Positions 34,784 to 44,939 of a DNA stretch of 64,000 bases are shown here, in pieces; the first letter of the stretch is position 1; each line of letters starts with the position of its first letter. The translations under genes were made by a program, and so were the position numbers. The notes under the pieces are model-generated. The model searched no databases. It was not told the origin of the DNA and saw only the letters and a list, made by a program, of their open reading frames with translations. Source of the DNA: Paragyromitra xinjiangensis (Eukaryota; Ascomycota; Pezizomycetes; Pezizales; Discinaceae); NCBI GenBank assembly GCA_038503065.1, contig JBCAMK010000008.1, positions 1,240,001-1,304,000 of the forward strand. Reading direction: 5' to 3'.

Positions 34784-36022
34784 TCACGAATCCCCACCCT
34801 CCTTCCTCCCCTCTACCATACCCCCCACCACCTCCTCCAGCGCCTCCACCTCCTTCAACCCCTTCTTCGCAGCGCCCTCAAAATCACCACCCACAACCTC
34901 CCCCTTCGCATTCAACCTCAGGCCCCGTGACGACTCCATATGGCGTCTCGTCATCCTCTCAATATACCGCTTCCGCTCTTCCTCCGCCGTAACCGCACTA
35001 GGCGCGTCAACCATCTCCGCATCCTCGCCCTCAGACTTCACCGCCTCCTCCGTCTCCCGTCTCCTCTTCTGTTCCTGAAGCGCCTCAAACTGTGGTCGCA
35101 GCGTAGCCACTAAACTCCTTATCAGATCCACCTGCGATGCCGCGAACGAGGCAGAATCTTTTGCTTCTTTAGCGCTCCCAGAGGCGTTAAGGAGCGGGAG
35201 CGGGTTTTCAGGAGCACCAGGTGTGCCAGAGGCTGAGACAAGAGTGCGGAGCTGCGTCAGCGTGCGCGTGTTTGTGGCGATTTCAGATTTCAGAGTGGCG
35301 TTGAGGGCGTGTGAAGCGAGGAGGGTCTGGCGGAGAGTGCGGAGGCGAGATTGGGCTTCATGAGCTGGAGGAAGACCGAGGGTGGGGTTGGTAGGTGGGA
35401 TAGTGGAAAGGTCTAGATCCTGGGAGTGTCAGTGGGGTATTTCCTCGGAGGGGGATTAACTCACTTTGTGATGTGCTAGTCTTACCCACCCTACTAGGTC
35501 TGGCTGTACGACTAGGATGTTACGCAGGACGTAGAGCTCGAAACGGTCGAAGCTTTTGTCGACGCCATTTTCGAGGAGGGTTTCGAGTTGGTGGATTCCG
35601 GTGTCGATTTCTTGTTTTTCTTTTGCGCTGTAGAGGATGTTGCCTTCGGCGTCGGTGTCGGGGATGGTACCGGGGGGTGGGGTGAAGCCGAGAAGCGAGG
35701 GGGGGGAGTTGGCGAGGAAGGATTCGACGGCGGTGACGGAGGTGTAGAGGAGGGTGTTGATGGTGTTGATTATGTCATCTATTAGAGACTGGAGGCGGGG
35801 TTAGCGTGGTGGTGGGGATGGAAGTGTGGATGAAAGGGTTGTGGGGAAGATTGTGGAGGGGAGGGTAGGGTATAATAGGGAATGGGGGGGGAAGGGCAGT
35901 GGGGAAGAGAAAAGACAGGGTAGCGAAGGGAGAGAAGGCACGATAAGAGCCAGGAAGGGAAAACTGACCAGAGGGGTCCAGCGCAGGTGCTCTGTGAGGA
36001 GAGAAGCTGAGGCTGAATTCAT
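34784..36022 (-). CDS. MTW1: Kinetochore MIND/Mis12 complex subunit Mtw1 (Mis12)
   Basis: Minus-strand exons 36022-35969, 35788-35465 and 35419-34784, all phase 0, encode 337 residues. The start MNSASASLLTEHLRWTPL joins SLIDDIINTINTLLYTSV, followed by SLLGFTPPPG, HQLETLLENGVDKSFDRFELY and LVGWVRLAHHKDLDL. This is the Mis12 domain (residues about 8-145). Coiled coil follows, with EAQSRLRTLRQTLLASH and a Glu/Lys-rich stretch. Mtw1 pairs with Nnf1 in the Mis12/MIND complex, linking inner kinetochore CENP-C and CENP-U-type proteins to Ndc80 and Spc105. Donor choice at the second intron (GTGAGT after HHK) keeps the conserved WVRL motif; an earlier GTAAGA would delete it. It is the second kinetochore-related gene here besides CENP-X. 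Confidence 0.9.
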
Positions 36023-38786
36023 GGTGAGTGAGAATACTCAGACAACAGTATCATTGAGGTAAGTGATCACGGGGGCGATGGGGATCGAGATCCGTGACAG
36101 AGCCTCACGATAACGATAACAGAGATGTCCAGGAAAGTTAACGGGTGAGAGGATACGCGTTGTTTGGGCTGTCGATGCTATGATCGCAATCGGATGTGGT
36201 GGGTGAGTGGGGAATGTGGGTGTGGGTGTGGGTGTATCAAGGGATGTTCCGACGCGATGATGGTGATCGCGTGAGGTGACACAACAAAACGCCGATAAGG
36301 AAAGTATGAGCTGCATAAGGGGTCATCGTGCTGGCCCACCTATTCTGGGGAAGTGTGCAAAGTCAGAAGAGGCTCTGTCGGTGTGAGGAGCTCTGAGAAT
36401 GGAAGGACAATTACCTCGTATTGGAACTCTAACACTTAACGTCACCGGTCATAGTTCGCTTGCATGTACTTCCTTGTACTTGTTTAGACAACCCGGTCAT
36501 GCCAATCCTTTTGTAGGTACATGTAGAGCAGGTAACCCGTCCGCAACGGCTCTTCCCTGGTTACTTATCGCCAACCACCCATCCATCCATCACATCACAT
36601 CACATCCATCGATCTCTCTGTCGTCACAGGCTCTCCTTGCTGCTCTTTCAACAACAACCGCCTAACAACCCCCAACCAGCCCAACCTATCGAATAATAAC
36701 CCTTTCTCCCCTTGCCGAAACCCTTCCCTTGAGTATCCTGTTGGGCCTTGCTCATCCTCAGCCCCACCATCCCGTCTATCAACCCTACCTTCCTACCTAC
36801 CTACATACATACATACATACTGCATACATAACTACACCATACATACATACCTACATACATACATACACACCTACATACACACCTACATACGACCTCGCAT
36901 CATTGTTCCTTAATTCCTTGTGCCTGTAGGCGCATGCATCCTCGCCCTCTGAATCATCCATCTGCCGACCCCTACCCGCTTAACGCCCTACGCTCCCCGA
37001 TTCCATCGCTTTGGTCCACCCGCGATCCCCGTCTCTCCCGTTGCCCTGTCCCTCTGGAATCACCGCCTCGCTTGGTTCCCAACTCACTTGAAACCAGGTC
37101 CATCTGCCCGGGATCTAGGGAGTAGTCAAAGACACGGTTGAACCACACTCACGCAACACAACCTCCATACCACCAGCCCGCACATACGAACCTACATACA
37201 TATCACCATCGCCTATACTTTGCGTCGCCGCTGTTGCTTGCCTGCTAACTGGGTCACCCCCCCCCTAATCACTTACTCTGCCATCCCTCCCCCCCCACCC
37301 CTCCCCTCCTCCTACCTACTCCTCTAAGACCGACGGCTGAGTGAGGACTGCCAGACGTGACCGGGTTGTTTGAGTACAGTGCTGTGTGCAGTGAGCCATT
37401 TACCGTCGCACCCGACGGCTTATTGGATCACGACCATCTTCCATCCCCACCCAGCACCCCTTCGGGAGTTACAGGAGAAACGGTCCCCGTACCATACACC
37501 GCCCAGGCTTAGGAAAGAAAGAAAGAAAAAAGGCTTGTGAGCCCATTTGCGGAGATAAGCCGAAGAAAAAAACCAAGGAAGAAAGCCGTTGGAAACAATC
37601 GAGCAAGCAATCAAGAGAAAAAAAACTTGGTGGGAAAGCGAGACAACGGGCGGAGAGAAAAAAAATCCGTTTTCTGTCACACAGTCTTTTTTTTTCTGCC
37701 TTCTTCTATATCGCGCGGGAAAGGGGAATTGCAATTGAATTGGACAAACGAACCAGGAATTTGAGAATTAGGAATCATGGTAACTTATCCCTCTCCCTCC
37801 CCTTCTACCCCCTTCTCCTCCGGCATACGGGCGGAGGACAGCCGTCTGTTATACCCTAGCCCGGCTCTGGGTTGAAGCATTCCGCTTTGTGTTTACGTGT
37901 CTCCCTTCCCTCTGCCCTCTGTCTACATATTGATCGTCGCTGGTCGTCTCCGTATTTGTCTGTCTGTCTGTCAATCTGTCTGTGCTTCGGTCTACCGAAC
38001 CGCCCGAAGGAAGGTTCCACCACCCCTTCCTTCCATTTCCCCGCTGCGGGAAACCCCGCTAGCAGCCCGCGCCCGCCGCACGCACATCAGGGTCCTGTCC
38101 GGAGAAAAAAAAGTTCAATTTTTTGTTTTGATCACCAGAGCTCATCTGCACCGCAGTTTTTGCAGCAAGCTTTTTTGGGCGTTGAGAACCAAACGCCCGG
38201 ATTTTTGCCCTTTTTTTTGCTTGTTTTGCGCGAACAAGCGTTGGTTGGTTTGAATATCAAAACTCGCATCTTCACACCTGTTTCGCAATTTTTTTTATTT
38301 TTTTCACTTCCCCCTCTCTTCGAGCAACTCCTCACCTCACGCACGCGAGAATTGGCCCCTCACGCAAGAGAGAAAAAGAAAAGCATAGAGGAGAGAAATT
38401 TTCATATATAACAGCTTGCGTGATTGAGAGGGATTTTTTCTGTTGTTGTGCGCTCGCTCTGCTTTATTCTACTTGCTCTGGTTGTTGGAAACCCCTTGAT
38501 TCAAATTGGACCAGCGAGCTCGGCGATTTTGTTAAGGTTCATCAAACTTCCATCTCAAATACCCATCACGAGCTATCATCCATCCTACCAAACCCTGTTC
38601 CAGGCTCCGGAGACTGGCAGATATATAGACAGGCAGACAGGCAGACAGCACAACAGAACAGACAAATAAGAAAAAAGACAGACACAGACAGCCCCTCTCT
38701 TCCCCTCTCTTCCTATACACACCATATCCTCTATATCCTAGCTCTAGTTCCTCTCTCAGCAGCTCCTGCAATTTATACCCGTACCT
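36023..38786. other. Long divergent intergenic region, pyrimidine- and microsatellite-rich
   Basis: This is 2.8 kb between the MTW1 and GTR2 starts. It has a (CATA)n/(CCTA)n microsatellite at about 36790-36890, CTGT repeats at about 37958-37985 and CAGACAGG repeats at about 38627-38650, plus many homopyrimidine and homopurine tracts. Repeated TTTTTTT runs lie at 37680-38310. Frames exist but look like low-complexity translation, not genes. The 3' kilobase may be a long GTR2 5' leader, possibly with introns. Confidence 0.5.
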
Positions 38787-40309
38787 ATGCCTCCCCTTCC
38801 TCCTTCCTCCACATCCTCTACCTCCTCAGATTGCCCATACGCATCCCCGCCCACGCCACCAGACTACGCCTCCATCAGCATCCCCATCACGCGCAAATCC
38901 ACAATGACGACGCTGGCAAACTCGCTGGGCGCCTATGACGATGGTAGAAAGAATAGTTACTCATTAGAACGGTTTTTGCAGGAACCGGTATCACCAACAG
39001 CGAGTCGATTCGGACGTATGGGCGGCGGGATGAGCCCTAATGGGAGCATGGGACCAGTCATGGGCGGAGCATACCAAGGATTAGGTGGAAATGGAAGGAG
39101 GCCAAGATTGCTACTGATGGGGCAGAAGAGGTGAGTTTGTTTTGGGAGGAGGTGGGAATGGGGGAGCTGACGGCGTGGGGATGGTAGGAGTGGAAAATCG
39201 AGCATTAGCTCGGTGGTGTTCCATAAAATGCCACCAACAGAAACGCTGTTTCTTGAGTCCACGACGAGGATCCAGAAAGATCCTGTCCAGTGAGTTGTCT
39301 CTTTCTGCACAAGAGAGTTGCGCGAGGACACCGCCTAATCCCTTCCTGCGAATAAAAACAGCTCCTTCATGGACTTTCAGGTCTGGGAGTTCCCTGGCCA
39401 GCTCAGCTTCCTTGATCCGACGTTCGACTCTGATAGCATCTTTGGGGAGCTTGGTGCCCTTATTTGGGTTATCGATGCACAAGACGAGTACCTTGACCCT
39501 CTCACAGATCTCCATAAAACCATCATGGCCATCCAGCACTCCTACTCCGCTATCAACATCGAGGTCTTCATCCACAAAGTCGATGGTCTTAGTGATGAGT
39601 ACAAGCTCGATACACAACGTGACATCATGCAGCGGACGCAGGATGAGCTGAGCGATAACGGTCTCGATAACGTGCAGGTGTCGTACCACCTTACGAGCAT
39701 CTACGACCATAGCATCTTCGAAGCATTCAGCAAGGTTATCCAGAAGCTGATTCCGCAGCTGGGCACGCTAGAGAATCTGCTGAATGTGTTGTGCTTGAAT
39801 AGTGGCATTGAGAAGGCGTTTTTGTTTGATGTGTCGAGTAAGATCTATATCGCGACGGATTCAAGTCCTGTTGATGTACAGAGCTATGAGATCTGTAGCG
39901 ATTATATCGATGTCATTGTCGATGTGAGCGAAATTTACGGGTACGTCTAGCGTTCTGCGGGGTGTCATGTAGTGTGCTGATGGAAATGATAGGTATGGCC
40001 GGAAACCGGAGCATTCCCCTGGGTCGCCTGAAGCTGCGTTGGATGAGGCGGCGGAGGAAGATGATGCGGCTCCTGAGGCGAGCAGCATCATTAGATTGCA
40101 GAATGGGATGGTGTTATATCTACGGGAGATTAATAAGTCGGAAGCCCCCTGTTTTGGATAAGAGGATGATTCACTGATTAGTGTTTTCTAGGTATCTTGC
40201 GCTTATTTGTCTTATGCGTAAAGAAGGCATTGAGAAGCAGGGACTAGTCGACTTTAATGTGCAGGTGTTTCAGAATGCATTGACAAGGGTTTTTGAGGTT
40301 GGGCGGTGA
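38787..40309 (+). CDS. GTR2: Rag-family GTPase Gtr2 (RagC/D type)
   Basis: Exons 38787-39130, 39188-39289, 39362-39940, 39993-40136 and 40192-40309 encode 428 residues. An N-terminal extension of about 105 Ser/Pro/Gly-rich residues precedes the G domain. The P-loop GQKRSGKSS is at about 112-120, [12 protein letters not shown] at about 151-162 covers switch II, and HKVDG near 220 is the base-specificity motif in the form used by RagC/D. The C-terminal roadblock-like domain includes [13 protein letters not shown] and ends in TRVFEVGR. Gtr2 forms a heterodimer with Gtr1 on the vacuole within the EGO complex and signals amino acid status to TORC1. Every intron is short (52-72 bases). The 38787 ATG is the first in frame; an internal ATG at residue 40 is the alternative start. 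Confidence 0.92.
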
Positions 40310-41039
40310 GATGGTGGAGCTGGGCGTTAGGGTGGAAATGATAGGCTGGAGTGAAGGATTACTTTTCTTATTTTCTATCTCGAACTTGGACTGGTGCAAA
40401 AAGCGGGCTTGGGTGAAAAAAAAGGCGCTGGGATTGAATAGATGGCTGTTGGTATTACTATTATTTTTCGATACTTGTTACTTTATATTGCTTTCTTGGT
40501 TTGCAGCAGTGAGGAGTGTGGGTGTAGTAATGGATTGTTCTTTCATGCTTATTTGAGGTGGTCGTAATGGTGGGAGGATATTGGATTGTCCTGGATCGTG
40601 GGGGGTCAATGATTGGGTGGCAGGTTATTTTGCGCTGTCTATATGCGGTAGTGTGGATGGAGTTTGTAAGGTTTGTGTGGTCGATTATAGTAAGAGGATG
40701 GTACGATAGTAAGTGAAGATTTTAATTTTAATTTTTTTGTAAAAATTAGGACATAGAAAGTTCTAGAATATGTCTTTGGATGATTTAGTTGGGCTTGGGT
40801 GCAGCGCGGAACCTTATCTGTGCTTGGTGAATCACGGATGATCACTCGATGATTTGTATGAGCACGTGCTTTTATATTACATGTAGCTATACGTCCCAGA
40901 ATCCAGGGTTACGAGAAAACCACACGCACAGCAACGTCAGTTCACCCACTGCTCTATCAACCAAACGAACTCATCACCAATCTATCTCCTAACAAACAAA
41001 ATAGAGGAAAGTAACTACATCAACACAAAACCAAACCCA
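40310..41039. other. Intergenic between GTR2 and the kinase-like gene
   Basis: A T-rich GTR2 3' flank followed by an A/C-rich leader (ACAAACAAAATAGAGGAAAG, then CAACACAAAACCAAACCC) directly before the ATG at 41040. No other gene is recognised. Confidence 0.5.
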
Positions 41040-44000
41040 ATGTCATCTACGACATCAACCCCCGACGAGCAAGTCTCCCCCGAGAGCGATATACTCCCAG
41101 AGACGATCCCTCTCCCATCAACTTCCCCTCTATCTCCATCTCCGTCTCCCGAGTTAGACAGCAACCGGGTTATCACCGCGAGGAGTATTCACGATGGAGA
41201 GAGTATGGAGGATATTCCTGGTTCCACATGGGATGTAGATGTGGATTATCGGGAGTCTATTACCTGTGGTGGACCTAGTCAGGTCTTGTTCGGTGTGGAT
41301 CGCCTTGGTGATTAATCTGTGGATTGGCTATTGTACGGTGGCTGACATAGTGATAGATGGATCTACTGAGGGTGGGACTACTACTGGACAGTATGGGCCG
41401 GATGGAGCCGGTCAGGATGGATCCAATACCATTAGGGTTAATCCCACTGAAACTACAGCCTCGTCTGAATCCATATCCGAACGCACCGCTACACTCCCCA
41501 ATCGTACCCGCAGCCCATCACCTACCGCATCTTCCTCTATCCCCTCAACCCATAGCACCACTACAGAGAACCCCCACGAAGACGATAACACTCAGGACTT
41601 CCCCTCCACCCCTATCTCACGGATATCCGCCATCGCCGCCGAAGTAGCCGACACGGCCGCTATGCTGGATGCGGATGCGGAAGCGGAAGCGGCTACTCCT
41701 GATTTTCTATCGATCCTGGATGATATGCGGGGTGTGGATTCTGGAAGTCCGGTTGTGGAGTTGGTTGAAGAGGCTTCTGGGTCGACTTTGGAGATATCTA
41801 GGGTTGCGGCGGAGGTTGCGGATACGGCTGCTATGTTGGATTTTGAGTTGGGTGGGTGGGTTGGTAGGGTGGGACGGGGTGTGGAGGGTGTTGGTGTGGT
41901 TAGGGTAGTGCGAGTTGGGGATTTTGGGGATGTGGGTTCTAGGGGACGGGTTGGTGGTGGGGGTTGTGAGGGGTTAGAGGAGTGTTTGGGGGTGGAGGTT
42001 GCTGAGGAGGTTGCTGAGGAGTGTGGTCAAGGTGCTTTGGTTGTTGAACAGTTGGGAGTAAACGGCGGTTGTGCTAGAAGCCTAGGTTTAGCAAACACCA
42101 TGGATTGCGAATCCTCCGCTAGTATGGCTGCTTTGCTAGTAGCTAATGTGGGTGGAAATGCATTAGATGAGCGTACTGGAAGTCTTCCGGAGATACTTGG
42201 GCAGTCCTTCGGTGCGGCTCCGACTGGAGCTAATCTAGATAACGCAACTCATGAGAATACCGGCGATTATCGAAGAATGATCGGAGCTCCCGCTGTGGAA
42301 GCAGTCGAGGATGTCAATGAAGAGTTTAAGACATATCCAGCGGGAGACGGTGGGCCTCAGAAAAATAAACAGAGCCAAATCTTGCCGCATCTAAGGGAGA
42401 GGTTTGAGCAAAAATGTCGTCCCGGCGCCTCAGACTCGGAATCCTCTACGATAAGTGCAATGTCAGATCTCAGTACAGGTCAATTAGAAAAAGGTGTAAT
42501 CACCGATGATTTTGTTAATTCTATTCTTCTTGTGGATCTGGATACCATTGCATCGAATGTATATGCTGAAAGCTACGGCGTCGCAATTAGTGCGACTGAT
42601 TGTGTGGTTAGCCCTCCTCGAATCAACTCCAAGAACGTCTTCTATGTTGTCGAACTTTCGGAGAAAGAGAACGCTCGGAAGAATAAATGGATGTTTCGGA
42701 TTCCTCTTCATGGGCGTGATTTCAGCAGAGCAGATAAACTATGGTTGGAATCTGATATCTGGGCCATGGAATTCATAAAAGAGCGCACTGACATTCCGAT
42801 TCCTTATATCTATGGATACGACAACGGTATTCAAAACATAATCGGAACACCATACGTACTGATGGATTTCATGGAGGGTGATAGGGTGGGTAATGTTTGG
42901 GGAAGCTTGGACGAAGAAAAGAAAATTACTTGTTTGTTGCAGTGTGCCGAGTCCATGTGGAAACTGGGCAGATTCGGGTTCAACAGCATTGGGGTGTTAG
43001 GATGTGATAATAGGGAAGAGAGGTATGTTGTGCACGGGATCCCATCGTATACCAAAGACAAGGGGCTATCGTTTGCTGGGCCTTTTCCATCCACAAAAGC
43101 CTACCTTGATCATATCTGGGATACGAAAGTGGCGGAACTCGGGGATAGCGTCAGTCTTGAAGCAGTTAAAGACAGGCAGTCCCTTATCTTGCTAAAACTT
43201 CTTGCTCCAAACTTAGTAGATCTTGAACCCGAAAAGCAGTATTTCTTTCTTTCGTTACCAGAATTCGGAGATGGAAACGTCCTCGTGGATCATAATGGAA
43301 ATGTTGCGGGAATTATTGGCTGGGAGAAAGTAATGATCATGCCGAAAGCGATGGGTTATGCGAGATATCCAGATTGGATCGTCAAAGATTGGATCTCATC
43401 CCAAGGGAAAAACCAAGTAGGCGTTCAGCAACCAGGAAGAGATAATGCTAAGAATAAAGCTGTCCTTCTTAAGGAGGGTGAAGATGTTCTTGGAGAAACA
43501 GTCTCAAATCTCAAACCCTCAACGCCACTCTCTCTACCAAAAAAGCCGAAGAACGGAAATGACACAAAAGAAGAGAATGGAAGTAATCAGGTCCCTCGGG
43601 CCGATGAAAATGGGATGACTGATTCACCTGGTCCTTCTTCCTCTCAGGCGTTGCTCCCGGCCTCTATTCATACCGATAGCCCGGTGCCCGACGACGAACC
43701 ACCCACCAACAGTGGTCGTTGGAAAAAGAAGCAAGGGAGAAAAGAAGGCTATAAAAACAAAGGAGGCAATAAAAAGAATAACCGTAGCAGCAGACAACAG
43801 CCTGTAGTTCGTCAACGTCAAGAATATGACGAAAATGTCGAGCTCCAGCAGGCTATTACTGACGAGGACAAAATCAAGGTCTACGCTATTTCAAAATGGA
43901 ATGCACTTCCGGAAGAGATAATCCAGAAAGAAGCCGAGGAGAGAGAGGAAAGGAAACAGGCTAGGCTGGTGAAGGAAGAGGAAGAAAAGGCTGCTGGTAT

Positions 44001-44625
44001 CAAAAAAGAAACACCCATGCTACCAAAGGTGGTTGAGACTTTCAAGAAGGTTGTCGTCAAGCAGAATTTGGAGAGAGAGCTCTTGGAGGTCGTTAAAACC
44101 GAGAGAAAAGATCCTCTCGATGAGACCACTAACATGGAGGATATCGAGGTTGTCCGTTTACCACCAACACCTAAGTCTAGTGATGTGGTTAGATACCGGA
44201 AAATTTACCACGGGTTCTTCATGAGTATCGCGCCAGAAGATGAAGTGGCCACCAAATTCTCACATATCTCCACCGCAGTACACACAGCGATTACTAACAA
44301 CGACCTCAGGCCGTTTATCGTTCCAAGGTTGGCCAAACATGTCTTTGGAGCAGCTGTAGGACCCAATTTACTAAAGATGGTTGGGGGCGGACGGTGGGCC
44401 AAAGAATTGTTAATGAAAATCTCCAAGGGCGGAGATGAACCGAAGGGTGTGCAGCTCATAAGCGAAAACGAACATTTTGGCACAAAAGGCAAAATGGAGG
44501 GATCAAATGGAAGAGCTTGGGAATTTTTGATACTCGGCTCTGCCCTCATCATCGGAGCCGTAGTGATGGTTATCGGTACTTGGGTGGGTGCTTCCTCTAC
44601 ATACCGAAGATCAAACAGTTACTAA
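41040..44625 (+). CDS. Large protein with degenerate aminoglycoside-phosphotransferase-like kinase domain and C-terminal membrane segment
   Basis: The ATG at 41040 opens a Ser/Pro-rich, acidic frame that stops at 41315; the long frame ending at 44625 overlaps it from 41239. An intron between about 41235 and 41370 (for example GTCTTG...TACTGAG) would join them; the exact junction is unresolved. The product would be about 1,150 residues. It holds a low-complexity N-terminus with a repeated AAEVADTAAMLD motif, then an APH-like fold (about 42500-43400) with KWMFRIPLHG, AMEFIKERTDIPIPYIYGYD, PYVLMDFMEGD and MGYARYPDWIVKDW. It continues with a Lys/Glu-rich region (43400-44150) and ends with one hydrophobic segment (about 44520-44590). 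Relatives have PDF and IDWD where this protein has LPEFGDGN and IGWEK, so it probably is not catalytic. Function unknown; tail-anchored membrane association is inference. Confidence 0.68.
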
Positions 44626-44648
44626 AACTCTCCGTGTTCCAATAGCTC

Positions 44649-44939
44649 ATGTTCTTTTGGATCCTTGGATTGGGTAAATATAATATCCAGTCCACGTGGG
44701 GTGAGACCGGATACACGACCATGGCCAATCTCAGCTTCTACCCACAGTTTCCGATATCCACTCAATCCCCAGCTTATGAAAGCGTCAAACTTGCTGCACA
44801 TCTGTTGGGCGATATCCTCGAAGAACTTATGGGAATCGCCAATCTTGCCTTCAATTACAGTCTGACTTTATTTGCAGCAGTTGTAATTTTTGTTGTATTT
44901 TTGACGATGCAAAGTAGGACGGATGTTGCCGCAGAGTAG
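44649..44939 (+). CDS. Possible small membrane protein, 96 residues
   Basis: An ATG-initiated frame only 23 bases after the stop of the kinase-like gene. It encodes 96 residues with a strongly hydrophobic C-terminal segment (FNYSLTLFAAVVIFVVFLTM, about residues 68-88) and a short acidic tail. The start is MFFWILGLGKY. It could be a separate small gene, an alternative 3' exon of the upstream gene (which itself ends in a membrane segment), or chance. No family recognised. Confidence 0.3.
   Translation: MFFWILGLGKYNIQSTWGETGYTTMANLSFYPQFPISTQSPAYESVKLAAHLLGDILEELMGIANLAFNYSLTLFAAVVIFVVFLTMQSRTDVAAE

Noticed and set aside
36790..36890. Regular CATA/CCTA repeats that could suggest a CRISPR array or telomere
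   Set aside because: It is a simple tetranucleotide microsatellite without spacers and not a telomeric TTAGGG-type repeat.
37872..38411. Plus-strand frame of 179 codons upstream of GTR2
   Set aside because: Translation is dominated by microsatellite and homopyrimidine runs and lacks any domain; treated as leader or intergenic DNA.
38420..38938. 172-codon frame overlapping the GTR2 start
   Set aside because: It opens with GTG, overlaps a conserved gene in another frame and is low complexity.
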